From positions 124,001 through 188,000 of the forward strand of contig JAURXM010000104.1 of NCBI GenBank assembly GCA_030654395.1: DNA of 64,000 nt. Direction: 5' to 3'. Shown here one piece after another: positions 7,327-15,836 of the stretch. Both the position numbers and the translations under genes were made by a program. This stretch comes from Aquabacterium sp. (GTDB taxonomy: Bacteria > Pseudomonadota > Gammaproteobacteria > Burkholderiales > Burkholderiaceae_C). A model generated the notes under the pieces. The model made no database searches. It saw only the letters and a list, made by a program, of their open reading frames with translations, and was not told the DNA's origin. Numbering within the stretch: the first letter of the stretch is position 1; each line of letters begins with the position of its first letter.

Positions 7327-9330
7327 ATGGCACTCTCTCTTATGCAATGGGTGTCACTCGTCATGCAAACCACGAACCCTCCTGTTTTCGGCCACAAGTC
7401 GAAACTCTTGAAGCAATCTCACCAGCAGTGGCAACAAGGGTTGGCGCTGAGCAAAAAGCAAGACTGGGTTGGCGCAGTCAAATTGTTCGAGCGGGCATGT
7501 CAGGGCAATCCATCCGATACCCTCTACCGCTTGAACTTGGCGCGTGCCTACTTAAGACTCAGGCGCCCAGACGAAGCGATCCGCGAGGGCGAGATCATCT
7601 TGTCTGCTGAGCCAGATAATGTGCTGGCTAGGCAGTTCATGGGCGAGTGCCTGGTCTTTGTGGGCCGTGACAGCGATGCGGCCAATGTGATGCTCAGTGT
7701 GGGCACGGCCATCAAGCCAGGGGCTGACTACTTCCAAATGCTGGGCAATATCCTGTTCAGCGCGAAACGGTACCGCGAGGCCATCAAGATTTTGCTCGAA
7801 GGCCTGTCCATGGAAGTGGACCATGCCATGAGCCACTACAGACTGGGCTTGTGCTTCAACGCTGTGGGCATGAAGAGTGAGGCGGTTGAGTGCTTGACGA
7901 CGGCGTTGCTGGTGGGCATGGATGGCGGCGTGTTGGCCACCCGAAGTTTGATGGGGTTCATTAACCGAGAGCTTTGCCAGTGGGATAAGTCGCAAGAGGA
8001 TCTGCGTGAGACAGAGGTTTTGCTGGATGCGCTGACCCCCACGTCGATCTCGTGGTCCTCTGTGTTTGCGGTCGTGACCTGCACCGGTGATGTGCTGCGC
8101 CAACTCAGGGCGGCGCAAGCGTGTGCCAATTTTGTCGTGGCCGGTGCGAAACCGTTGCAAACATGGCAGGCAGCCCCTTTGCCAGCCAAGCTGCGTGTGG
8201 GCATGGTGTCGTCAGACTTCCACCAGCACGCCACGACCATCCTCATGGCCGAGTTGATTGAGAAAATGGACCGCAATCGGTTTGAGTTGGTTTTGTATTC
8301 ACATGGCGTCGATGACGCCAGCCCCATGCGCCAGCGCATCAAGGCCGTGGCAGACGATTTTGTGGAGATTGGTGACATCAGTGATGAACAGGCTGCCAGG
8401 CGAATCCGCGATGACAAGATCAACGTGTTGATTGACCTCAAGGGACATACAGTCAATGGGCGGTTGGGTATCTTTGCATGGCGCCCGGCGCCTGTGCAGG
8501 TGACTTACTTGGGCTTCCCAGGGACCAGTGGGGCGAGCTACATCGACTACATGATCGGGGATCCTTACGTCAGCCCCTTGAGCGAGGCACCCTTCTACAG
8601 TGAGAAGCTGGCCTTGATGCCTCACTGCTATCAGCCTAATGACCGGCAAAGGGCGCTGCCCAAACCTCAGTCTAGAAGGGCGCATGGCTTGCCACAAGAT
8701 GCTTTGGTGCTGTGCGGGTTCAATCAGCCCTTCAAGTTGTCGCCGGAAGTTTTTGATTTGTGGTGCGATCTGTTAAAACGCCTGCCTCATGCCGTTTTGT
8801 GGCTTTTGGCGTGGACCGATGACGTGCCGCTTGCCTTGCGCCGTGAAGCCGAGTTGCGAGGCGTTGACCCCAGCAGGCTCATTTTTGCGCCCAAGATGCA
8901 CATCAATGAACACATCAGTCGTTTTGCGCTGGCTGATATCTACATTGACTCGTGGCCTTGTAATGGGCACACCACGGTCAGTGATGCCTTGTGGTCTGGC
9001 GTGCCGGTGGTGACCTATGCCGGGCGCAGTTTTGCATCGCGTGTGGCCGCTAGCTTGTTGGTCAATGTCGGCTTACCTGATTTGGTTTGCCATGACCTTG
9101 ATACTTATAAGGCAAAGATTCTAGAGCTGGCAGGGGATGTGTCACAGCGCCAAGCGCTGCGTGCGCACTTACACCGTGCCCGCGATACCGCACCTTTGTT
9201 TAACAGCGATCAGTACGCGCATGACTTCGGTGAACTGTTGTGGCGCATGGCTGAGCGTCAGGCTGAGGGCTTGCCACCTGATCACATTGGCATCCAAGGG
9301 CCACTTGCGCAGGATAAGGCCGTGGTATGA
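7327..9330 (+). CDS. TPR-containing O-GlcNAc transferase of the SPINDLY type (GT41)
   Basis: A protein of about 667 residues with N-terminal tetratricopeptide-like helices (GLALSKKQDWVGAVKLFERA, LYRLNLARAYLRLRRPDEAI, YREAIKILLEGL). A GT41 catalytic region follows: RVGMVSSDFHQHAT, VLIDLKGHTVNGRLGIFAWR, QVTYLGFPGTSGASYIDYMI, and the C-terminal DIYIDSWPCNGHTTVSDALW. These match the SPINDLY/OGT family, which moves GlcNAc or similar sugars onto Ser/Thr of proteins. The start is uncertain: the frame opens at a TTG at 7285, with ATGs at 7327, 7342 and 7363 and no strong ribosome site. Its place next to flagellin suggests flagellin as acceptor, an inference. Confidence 0.88.
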   Translation: MALSLMQWVSLVMQTTNPPVFGHKSKLLKQSHQQWQQGLALSKKQDWVGAVKLFERACQGNPSDTLYRLNLARAYLRLRRPDEAIREGEIILSAEPDNVLARQFMGECLVFVGRDSDAANVMLSVGTAIKPGADYFQMLGNILFSAKRYREAIKILLEGLSMEVDHAMSHYRLGLCFNAVGMKSEAVECLTTALLVGMDGGVLATRSLMGFINRELCQWDKSQEDLRETEVLLDALTPTSISWSSVFAVVTCTGDVLRQLRAAQACANFVVAGAKPLQTWQAAPLPAKLRVGMVSSDFHQHATTILMAELIEKMDRNRFELVLYSHGVDDASPMRQRIKAVADDFVEIGDISDEQAARRIRDDKINVLIDLKGHTVNGRLGIFAWRPAPVQVTYLGFPGTSGASYIDYMIGDPYVSPLSEAPFYSEKLALMPHCYQPNDRQRALPKPQSRRAHGLPQDALVLCGFNQPFKLSPEVFDLWCDLLKRLPHAVLWLLAWTDDVPLALRREAELRGVDPSRLIFAPKMHINEHISRFALADIYIDSWPCNGHTTVSDALWSGVPVVTYAGRSFASRVAASLLVNVGLPDLVCHDLDTYKAKILELAGDVSQRQALRAHLHRARDTAPLFNSDQYAHDFGELLWRMAERQAEGLPPDHIGIQGPLAQDKAVV

Positions 9331-9424
9331 CCCTCATATCTGGCTCATGTTTTGTGAACAAGTGGCTAGCCTGTGAATGATTCGCTATACACACGACAGC
9401 CATGTCTCTGAAAGGTACCGTCGC

Positions 9425-10993
9425 ATGAACACCCTGCCTGCCATTCACGTCTGCATCGTTCAGCCCATGGGCTACGTGCATTCACTGGGCTTCTTGGATC
9501 AGTCTCGGTACTTGCGATACCAATTTCGTCGGTTCGGGGCGAATGTGACCATTGCCAAAAACAGGCTTCGACACGATGCGGTTAATTTCGTGTTGGGCGC
9601 GCACCTGGGGTTTGATCCCGCTTTGCGCCAACGCTACAGCTGCATTTTCGTCAACCTTGAGCAGCTGGGTGACGGTGGCGCTTCTGTGTCAAAGGCTTAT
9701 ATGGCGCTGTTGCAAACATCGGCTGTGGTGGACTACGACGCGGCCAATGTGCCTGCCTATGCTGAAGTCCTTGGTGACGTGCAAATCATGCCGCTCTTGC
9801 ATGCGCCGTACCTGGCGCCCAAACAGGCCATGGAGTTGGAAGACCGCCCCATAGACCTCTTGTTCATTGGTAGCCTGAACCCACGCCGTCAAGCCATCAT
9901 TGAACGCATCGAGTCTACCGGTGTGCAAGTCACCTTGTTTGACCACGCGCTTTATGGCCCTGAGCGCGATGATTTCATCATGCAAGCCAAAGCGGTATTG
10001 AACACGCCGTTTTACGACAGCGCCCGGTTTGAGCAGGCGCGCGTGTCGCACTGTTTGTCGTTGGGCACGCCTGTGATTTCAGAGCGCAGGCCTATGGGCG
10101 GCCACCACCCAGCATTTGAGCAAAGCGTGACTTGGTTTGATGACAATCAGCTGGAGACCTTCTTTGCCAAGCAGTTCGGCACGCCAGCCTTCTTTGATGA
10201 CGCACGCGCGCAGGTGGCTGCATTCCGTGAGGCCGACCCGATGGAGGCTTATGCCGATTTGCTGGCCTTTGCAGCAGGCTTTGGTCAAGTACACCACGAG
10301 CGTCGGCCGCAAGGCGCGTGGGCGCCTACGTTGATCCACTTGGGTTCAGGCAAAGACTACAAACCGGGCTGGTTGAATTTGGATGTGATTGAGCGTGCTC
10401 AGCCTGACTTGCTGCTGAATTTGGCAGAGCCACTGACGCTGCCACTCGCCCTTGAATCAGACGTGGTGGGCCCTGTTGTGATCGAAGAAGGCAGTGTGGA
10501 CATCATCCACGCGAACAATGTGCTGGAGCATGTGCCTGATCTGGTCACCTTGATGAGCAATGGCTTGCGCCTGCTGAAGGTGGGCGGCGAGTTCCAAATT
10601 GAGGTGCCTTATGAAAGGGCTTTGTCCGCCTGGCAAGACCCGACCCATGTGCGCGCCATGAACGAGAACTCATGGGTGTACTACACCGACTGGTTTTGGT
10701 ATCTGGGCTGGTTCGAGCACCGCTTTGAGGTGAGCGCGTCTTCGTATTTGGATGCGAGCGTCAACCCATGTGGGCAGGATCAGGCCGCGTTCATGCGTGT
10801 GACTTTGCGCAAGATTGAGACCACCTTGCAAGAGCGCATGCAGGCCCGCACGATGCAACCCGATTTGCGCATTCCCGATGACGAGGTCGTGTGCTGGCAA
10901 CCTCAGGGTGCTGATGAGGCTGAAGCCCTGTCGGCACAAGTGCCTGCGTCGAAGGCGCCGCGTTCGCGCGCAGCCGCTGCCGTAGACGCCTGA
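9425..10993 (+). CDS. Fused CgeB-like glycosyltransferase and SAM methyltransferase
   Basis: A 522-residue two-domain protein. Residues 1 to about 290 look like the CgeB/YkvP-type glycosyltransferase family: an N-terminal Rossmann-like start (AIHVCIVQPMGYVHSLGF), LLFIGSLNPRRQAIIERI, and LNTPFYDSARFEQARVSHCL with LGTPVISERRP. Residues from about 305 carry a class I methyltransferase: LIHLGSGKDYKPGWLNLD (SAM-binding motif I), VDIIHANNVLEHVPD and LLKVGGEFQIEVP. The frame opens at 9377, but the ATG at 9425 has AAGG upstream and starts where homology begins. It probably adds and methylates a sugar on the flagellar glycan. The acceptor is unknown. Confidence 0.78.
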   Translation: MNTLPAIHVCIVQPMGYVHSLGFLDQSRYLRYQFRRFGANVTIAKNRLRHDAVNFVLGAHLGFDPALRQRYSCIFVNLEQLGDGGASVSKAYMALLQTSAVVDYDAANVPAYAEVLGDVQIMPLLHAPYLAPKQAMELEDRPIDLLFIGSLNPRRQAIIERIESTGVQVTLFDHALYGPERDDFIMQAKAVLNTPFYDSARFEQARVSHCLSLGTPVISERRPMGGHHPAFEQSVTWFDDNQLETFFAKQFGTPAFFDDARAQVAAFREADPMEAYADLLAFAAGFGQVHHERRPQGAWAPTLIHLGSGKDYKPGWLNLDVIERAQPDLLLNLAEPLTLPLALESDVVGPVVIEEGSVDIIHANNVLEHVPDLVTLMSNGLRLLKVGGEFQIEVPYERALSAWQDPTHVRAMNENSWVYYTDWFWYLGWFEHRFEVSASSYLDASVNPCGQDQAAFMRVTLRKIETTLQERMQARTMQPDLRIPDDEVVCWQPQGADEAEALSAQVPASKAPRSRAAAAVDA

Positions 10994-11007
10994 TCGGACA
11001 ATCTGCC

Positions 11008-12375
11008 ATGAGCAATTACTACGATGGCTTGAACCTCAAGTTGCTGGCCGCTATCCCAAGCGGTGCCACGCGTGTGCTCGAACTGGGGTGCAGCAATGGC
11101 CGCCTCGGGCAACGCTTCAAGGAGCTGCACCCCGGCGTGCAATGGTGGGGCGTTGATTTGGCCAAAGAGGCGGTGAAGGCCGCCAGCGCACACTTAGACC
11201 GTGTATTTGAGCTCAACCTTGACAGTGCAGATTTGGCTGTCCTAGAAGGCGGCTTCGATGTCATCGTCATCGGTGATTTGTTAGAACACTTGCGCAGCCC
11301 TGTGAAAACGCTAGAGGCCTTGTACGACCTGGCCACGCCGGATGGCCAGATTGTGTGCTGCCTGCCTAATATGGCCCACTTGTCCGTCATCGAGCGGCTG
11401 GTTGCAGGCGACATCAGCTACGATCACATGGGCTTGCTCGACGAGACCCACACCCGGTTCTTTTCCCCCTCGTCGGCGTTCAAGACGTTTCTGGACGGTG
11501 GGTGGCTGCCTCATTTGCAAGATCAGTACCGTGTGGATGTGCCTCAGACACCCTTTGCATCACACATCATCCAAGCAGCTCAGGCGCTGGGTTTGCCTGA
11601 GGATACGGCCAGACGCAATTTGGGTCTGTATCAGATGATTTTGGTGTGCAAGAAGTGGTCTATGGACGCTTTGCAACGACCGGGCCCCAGCGTGCCCATC
11701 AGCATCATCGTGCCGGTTAACAGACCATGGCAGTACGATTTGAATATCGCCCGATCACCGGGTTTGCGTGAAATCAACGCCGAGATCATCAGCTTACAAG
11801 GTGCCGACAGTGCCGCAGCCGCTTACGCAGAGGGTGTGAAGCATGCCAGCCATGCGTGGCGTGTGTTGGTTCACCAAGATGTTTACTTTCCAACGGGCAG
11901 TGGTTTTGCCCTGGCCCGGCAACTTGCTTTGCTTGAGCAAGCTGGTCTGACGGGCGCGCCAGTTGGCTTTGCTGGCTTGGAAGCGGCGCTCTCGCCTGTG
12001 GCATCGGTTCGGTATAGCGGCATGGTGATCGACCGGACCTCCTTGTTCGATCATCCGGGCTCTGAGTGCGCTTTGTCATTGGATGAGTTTGCGGTCGCAC
12101 TGCACCGTGATAGCCCCGTGTCCATTGACCCTTCTCTGGGTTGGCATTTGTGGGGGACTGATCTGTGTCTGCAAGCTGAGGCCTTGGCCAAGCGACCTGT
12201 CGCACGGGTATTGCAAGTGCCCTTGTTTCATAACTCGACCACGGCTTACGCCTTGCCCGATGCTTATTACGAGAGTGCCGATCGTTTGCTGACCAAGTAC
12301 CCCCAGCTGGACCGCATCCCTACCTTGTGTGGGGAGATCACGCGCACAGCCACAGATGCAACAGCTGTGGCCTGA
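11008..12375 (+). CDS. Fused SAM methyltransferase and glycosyltransferase-like protein
   Basis: A 455-residue protein with the reverse domain order of its upstream neighbour. Residues 1 to about 200 form a class I methyltransferase: RVLELGCSNGRLGQRFKELH (motif I), WWGVDLAKEAV, FDVIVIGDLLEHLRSP and DGQIVCCLPNMAHLSV. From about residue 230, VPISIIVPVNRPWQYDLNI and ASHAWRVLVHQDVYFPTGSG resemble the GT2-like glycosyltransferase fold used in surface polysaccharide genes. A clear DxD is not evident, so the second activity is uncertain. It lies 14 bp after the CgeB-methyltransferase fusion and is likely cotranscribed. A 13-bp gap separates its stop from the converging pseI. Confidence 0.72.
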   Translation: MSNYYDGLNLKLLAAIPSGATRVLELGCSNGRLGQRFKELHPGVQWWGVDLAKEAVKAASAHLDRVFELNLDSADLAVLEGGFDVIVIGDLLEHLRSPVKTLEALYDLATPDGQIVCCLPNMAHLSVIERLVAGDISYDHMGLLDETHTRFFSPSSAFKTFLDGGWLPHLQDQYRVDVPQTPFASHIIQAAQALGLPEDTARRNLGLYQMILVCKKWSMDALQRPGPSVPISIIVPVNRPWQYDLNIARSPGLREINAEIISLQGADSAAAAYAEGVKHASHAWRVLVHQDVYFPTGSGFALARQLALLEQAGLTGAPVGFAGLEAALSPVASVRYSGMVIDRTSLFDHPGSECALSLDEFAVALHRDSPVSIDPSLGWHLWGTDLCLQAEALAKRPVARVLQVPLFHNSTTAYALPDAYYESADRLLTKYPQLDRIPTLCGEITRTATDATAVA

Positions 12376-12388
12376 GCGCCCGACTGCC

Positions 12389-13435
12389 TCAGCGTCGGAT
12401 CAGGTCCCAGCTAGCAGGCGTGCCCCGTGTGACGGCGCGAGCCAAAGGCAAGCCCAGCAGCTCGGTCATGTGTTTGGGGGGCAAGCCATAGCCAGGCCGG
12501 ATGGCCCGCAGATTGGCCGGTGTCAGGATGGCGCCAGCCTCTAAGTCTTCAACGATGTAGAGCGAGCGACGATAGCGCACAGACGCCTGCTCTGCGTCTG
12601 AAACGCCAAAGCTGGCGGTGCCCAGAGCTTGCCATGCGCGTTCTGTCTCGGTGCGCAGTTGGGCGAATTCAGCTGGCTCAAGCGAGAACGTTGAGTCCAC
12701 GCCGCCCTCGGCGCGCGAGATGGTGAAGTGCTTTTCAATCAGGACCGCACCAAAGGCCACCGCAGCAATCGCCGCACCACAACCCATCGTGTGATCGGAC
12801 AAGCCTACGGCACAAGCAAAGGCTTGGGCCATCAGTGGGATGCTGCGCAAATTGGTGTTCTGGGGTGTGGCGGGATAGGTGCTGGTGCACTTGAGTAGCA
12901 CCAAATCGTTGCAACCGGCTTGCCGGGCGGTGCGCACGGTCTCATCGATCTCAGCCAGTGTGGCCATGCCGGTGGAGATGATCATCGGCTTGCCTGTGGC
13001 GGCCACCTTGCGTATCAAAGGCAGGTCTGTGCACTCGAACGAGGCGATTTTGTACGCAGGCACATCAAGCGACTCCAAAAAGTCGACTGCTGTTTCGTCA
13101 AAAGGGGTGCTGAAGCAGTGCAAGCCCAAGGACTTGGCGTGAGCCATGATCGGGGCGTGCCAGTCCCATGGTGTGTGGGCTTCGCGGTAAAGATCGTAGA
13201 GCTGGCGGCCTGCCCACAAACTGTTGGGGTCTTCAATGACGAAGCCGGGCGCACGCACATCCAGCGTCATCGTGTCAGCCGTATAGGTTTGCAGCTTGAT
13301 GGCATCGGCGCCAGCTGCAGCGGCTGCGTCCACGATGCGCAGGGCGCGCTCAAGGGACTGGTTGTGGTTGCCTGACATCTCGGCAATCAGGTAGGGGCGC
13401 GTCTGGGCGTTGATGGGTCGTTCAGCAATGTTCAT
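12389..13435 (-). CDS. pseI: Pseudaminic acid synthase PseI
   Basis: A 348-residue NeuB-family enzyme that condenses 6-deoxy-AltdiNAc with phosphoenolpyruvate to give pseudaminic acid in the cytoplasm. Family features are YLIAEMSGNHNQSLERAL near the N-terminus, DAIKLQTYTADTMTLD, CFSTPFDETAVDFLES, KIASFECTDLPLI, STGMATLAEIDE, GLSDHTMG and EKHFTISRAEGG. An antifreeze-like SAF domain follows from about residue 285. The GNHN form at the N-terminus is typical of PseI rather than sialic acid synthases. It is the last gene of the pse operon, so all six pathway enzymes are present. Confidence 0.93.
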   Translation of the reverse strand: MNIAERPINAQTRPYLIAEMSGNHNQSLERALRIVDAAAAAGADAIKLQTYTADTMTLDVRAPGFVIEDPNSLWAGRQLYDLYREAHTPWDWHAPIMAHAKSLGLHCFSTPFDETAVDFLESLDVPAYKIASFECTDLPLIRKVAATGKPMIISTGMATLAEIDETVRTARQAGCNDLVLLKCTSTYPATPQNTNLRSIPLMAQAFACAVGLSDHTMGCGAAIAAVAFGAVLIEKHFTISRAEGGVDSTFSLEPAEFAQLRTETERAWQALGTASFGVSDAEQASVRYRRSLYIVEDLEAGAILTPANLRAIRPGYGLPPKHMTELLGLPLARAVTRGTPASWDLIRR

Positions 13436-13486
13436 AGTGGCTACCTTGCACGCAGGTGGGCTGGTCAGTAAGCAGAAATAGCTGGC

Positions 13487-14056
13487 TTATGTGGCCGCTT
13501 CAATAGGGATGGGCGTGTAGGTCCACTGCGCACGCAGGGCATCCCAGTCGCTTTTCAGCAGGCCCATGCGGATGACATCAAGGTAGACGCCATTTTTGAA
13601 GATGTGCTGGCGCAGTGTCCCCTCAATGCGTGCGCCAAATTTCTCGTGTAGGGCCACAACACGGTCATTGGATGCCAGCACCTCGCAGCACAGCTTGTTC
13701 ATGCCGAGTAGCTCAAACACATAGGCGCAAATGCTGAGTTCAAGCGGCTTGGCCAAGCCCGTACCGCGTGTCGCCACATGGCCGAGGTAGTAGGCCCAGC
13801 TGCAACGGCGGTTGACCCTGTCAATGTCTGACAAACTGAGCAAACCCAAAGGGGTGACGGCACCTTCGTCGTCTACCGACTCAATCACCCACGCTTGATC
13901 CCGATCGGATTGAGTGATGCGGGCGAACCAAGCTTGCTGGTCTTCACGCGTGATCTGAGGGTCGGTGTACATGTAGCGGGTGACTTCTGGCAGCATGCGC
14001 CAGTGGCGGATGGTTTCCAGATCGTTTTCGTGGACCAGTCTCAGGCGGTAGCTCAT
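13487..14056 (-). CDS. pseH: UDP-4-amino-4,6-dideoxy-N-acetyl-beta-L-altrosamine N-acetyltransferase PseH
   Basis: A 189-residue GNAT-fold protein with the acetyl-CoA binding and substrate regions of the PseH/RimJ-like family: LRLVHENDLETIRHWRMLPEVT, YMYTDPQITREDQQAWF, GLLSLSDIDRVNRRCSWAYY and ALHEKFGARIEGTLRQHIFK. PseH acetylates the 4-amino group in the third step of the pathway. Its start codon overlaps the pseG stop (ATGA), so the two are translationally coupled. It could be mistaken for a ribosomal-protein acetyltransferase, but the operon context fixes the role. Confidence 0.9.
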   Translation of the reverse strand: MSYRLRLVHENDLETIRHWRMLPEVTRYMYTDPQITREDQQAWFARITQSDRDQAWVIESVDDEGAVTPLGLLSLSDIDRVNRRCSWAYYLGHVATRGTGLAKPLELSICAYVFELLGMNKLCCEVLASNDRVVALHEKFGARIEGTLRQHIFKNGVYLDVIRMGLLKSDWDALRAQWTYTPIPIEAAT

Positions 14057-15147
14057 GGCAGATCCTTGTGTGTGACCAGAGACAACACAGCGTCGGCGGC
14101 GCGCTGTGCACCATGGCCATCTATCAGGTCGAGCGAACGCGCACGCATCAGTGCGCGTTCGGCGGGAGCGTCAATCAGCCGCAATAGGATGTCAGCCAGC
14201 GCTTGTGCTTGCGTATCGGTCTTGTCGATGGCGTCAAGGCCTTGAACGATACCAGCTTGCGTCAAGCTGGACACGGTGCTGACTTGGTTGGGTGCGCAGG
14301 TCAGGGCCACGGTCGGCACACCCAAGCAACAACGCTCCCACTGGGCACCGCCACCCGCTCCGATCTGTAGATCACACAAGGCGTGGAAGTCAGCGAGGTG
14401 CGGTAGATCTCGCCATAACTCGGCTGCGCCATCTTGTCTCGCCAATGCAGCCAAGGTGGGCCAGAGCGGGTTGGCCGATGTGGTGACCATGATGACGTGA
14501 CCTGTCCAGCCGATTTGTTGGCGCAGCACTTGCAACACCCATGCCGTGTGCGCGTGGGGATCTGTGCCGCCCATGAAAATGCCGATTGTTTGCACCTTGA
14601 CGTGGTGAACCGCATGGGCATGCTGGGCATAGACCGCGTCGATCAGGGCATAGGCGTGTCCACCACACAGGGGCACGTTCTCAGCCAATACATGGCTGTA
14701 TTTGGCTCGGTGATCTGGCGCGGGGTTGTGGTCGATCAAGAGGTCGGGGGCCAGTGGGCGGTCAGCCAAATCATCGATGACCACGATGGCCGGGTGCTTC
14801 CCTGAGGCGGTGCACAGACCTGCTCGAACAGCACGGTGCCAAGGGGCGGATAAGGCATAGTGATCCACGACAATCACGTCCGGCTGCCATGGCTGCAGCA
14901 AGGTGACAGTGTGAAGCGCATCGTGGCTTTCGCCATCGGGGAGTGCGGATACCGCGGGTAAGGCATCACATGCGAAACCATTCGACGATATCAAGTCAGA
15001 TGCAGAGGCACTGTCAAAGTGGCCGATAAAGCGCACAAGCGCCCTATCGGGATGCAGGGCATGCATGGCGTGTGCCAGTGCAAGGCAGCGCTTGAGGTGG
15101 CCCAAGCCGATGGCTGCCGTGGCATCTAGCCTGATGGCAATGCGCAT
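14053..15147 (-). CDS. pseG: UDP-2,4-diacetamido-2,4,6-trideoxy-beta-L-altropyranose hydrolase PseG
   Basis: A 364-residue GT-B-like hydrolase that removes UDP from the pathway sugar. Features are IRLDATAAIGLGHLKRCLALA at the N-terminus (nucleotide-sugar loop, matching the family's IGxGHxxR), VVDHYALSAPWHRAV, IDDLADRPLAPDLLIDHNP and the C-terminal CDLQIGAGGGAQWERCCLGV. The frame is open to 15279, but the ATG at 15145-15147 is the start: it overlaps the pseF stop by one base and begins right at the conserved region. It sits in the operon between pseF and pseH. Confidence 0.92.
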   Translation of the reverse strand: MRIAIRLDATAAIGLGHLKRCLALAHAMHALHPDRALVRFIGHFDSASASDLISSNGFACDALPAVSALPDGESHDALHTVTLLQPWQPDVIVVDHYALSAPWHRAVRAGLCTASGKHPAIVVIDDLADRPLAPDLLIDHNPAPDHRAKYSHVLAENVPLCGGHAYALIDAVYAQHAHAVHHVKVQTIGIFMGGTDPHAHTAWVLQVLRQQIGWTGHVIMVTTSANPLWPTLAALARQDGAAELWRDLPHLADFHALCDLQIGAGGGAQWERCCLGVPTVALTCAPNQVSTVSSLTQAGIVQGLDAIDKTDTQAQALADILLRLIDAPAERALMRARSLDLIDGHGAQRAADAVLSLVTHKDLP

Positions 15148-15836
15148 CAAACGGCCTTGGCTGCGTTGTACAGCATCTCTGCGCGCAGCCAATCTTCGTG
15201 CGTGTCGATGTCCACGGCACGAGTTGCTGGGACGATGATGCTGCGCCCTTGTGCAAAAGGGCTGATGCCTGAGCGCCATGCCGATGGCCAGCCCCAGTAG
15301 AACTGCCCTGCATCGTGAAAGGCGGGGGCGAGGTCTTGCGTGCGGGTTAGCGTGAACTCGGGGTACATGGGTTTAACGATGCCGTTGGCATCCCGCAGCA
15401 AGGCCCTTTGCACAGGGGACTCAAAAGCCAGTACGGGGAACACATGGCTGCAGCCACTTGACTCTAGTAAGGCCAAGGCTTGCACGATGTCAGCTGGCGC
15501 CAACAGCGGCACGCCGGGGTAGATGCAGCACACAGCTTGGCCGTCTGGCCACGCCAGCGCATCGATCGCATGCGCGATGACGGGTACCGTGCCCGCGTGG
15601 TCATCCGCCAGATTGGCCGGTCGCATGAAGGGGACGTCGGCACCCGCATGGCGTGCGATGTCGGCGATCTCATCGTCATCGGTTGACACCACAATGCGTG
15701 TGAATACACCGCTGTCTTGTGCTGCTGATATGGCGTAAGTGACCATGGGCCTGCCGGCAAAGGCCCGTGCGTTTTTGCGTGGGATGCGTTTGCTGCCGCC
15801 CCTGGCTGGGATGACCGCCAGGCGCTGGGTGTTCAT
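15147..15836 (-). CDS. pseF: Pseudaminic acid cytidylyltransferase PseF
   Basis: A 229-residue CMP-sugar synthetase that activates pseudaminic acid with CTP, giving the donor used by the flagellin transferase. The N-terminal nucleotide-binding motif AVIPARGGSKRIPRKN, then GRPMVTYAISAAQDSG and VVSTDDDEIADIARHAGA, are typical of the NeuA/PseF family. The start is placed at the ATG at 15834-15836, which overlaps the pseC stop in an ATGA arrangement; an upstream Met at 15857 lies inside pseC. The C-terminus FYWGWPSAW fits PseF members. Confidence 0.92.
   Translation of the reverse strand: MNTQRLAVIPARGGSKRIPRKNARAFAGRPMVTYAISAAQDSGVFTRIVVSTDDDEIADIARHAGADVPFMRPANLADDHAGTVPVIAHAIDALAWPDGQAVCCIYPGVPLLAPADIVQALALLESSGCSHVFPVLAFESPVQRALLRDANGIVKPMYPEFTLTRTQDLAPAFHDAGQFYWGWPSAWRSGISPFAQGRSIIVPATRAVDIDTHEDWLRAEMLYNAAKAV

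Noticed and set aside
12389..13435. N-acetylneuraminic (sialic) or legionaminic acid synthase
   Set aside because: The neighbours PseB, PseC, PseG, PseH and the GNHN start fit pseudaminic acid; no UDP-GlcNAc 2-epimerase of the sialic or legionaminic type is present.
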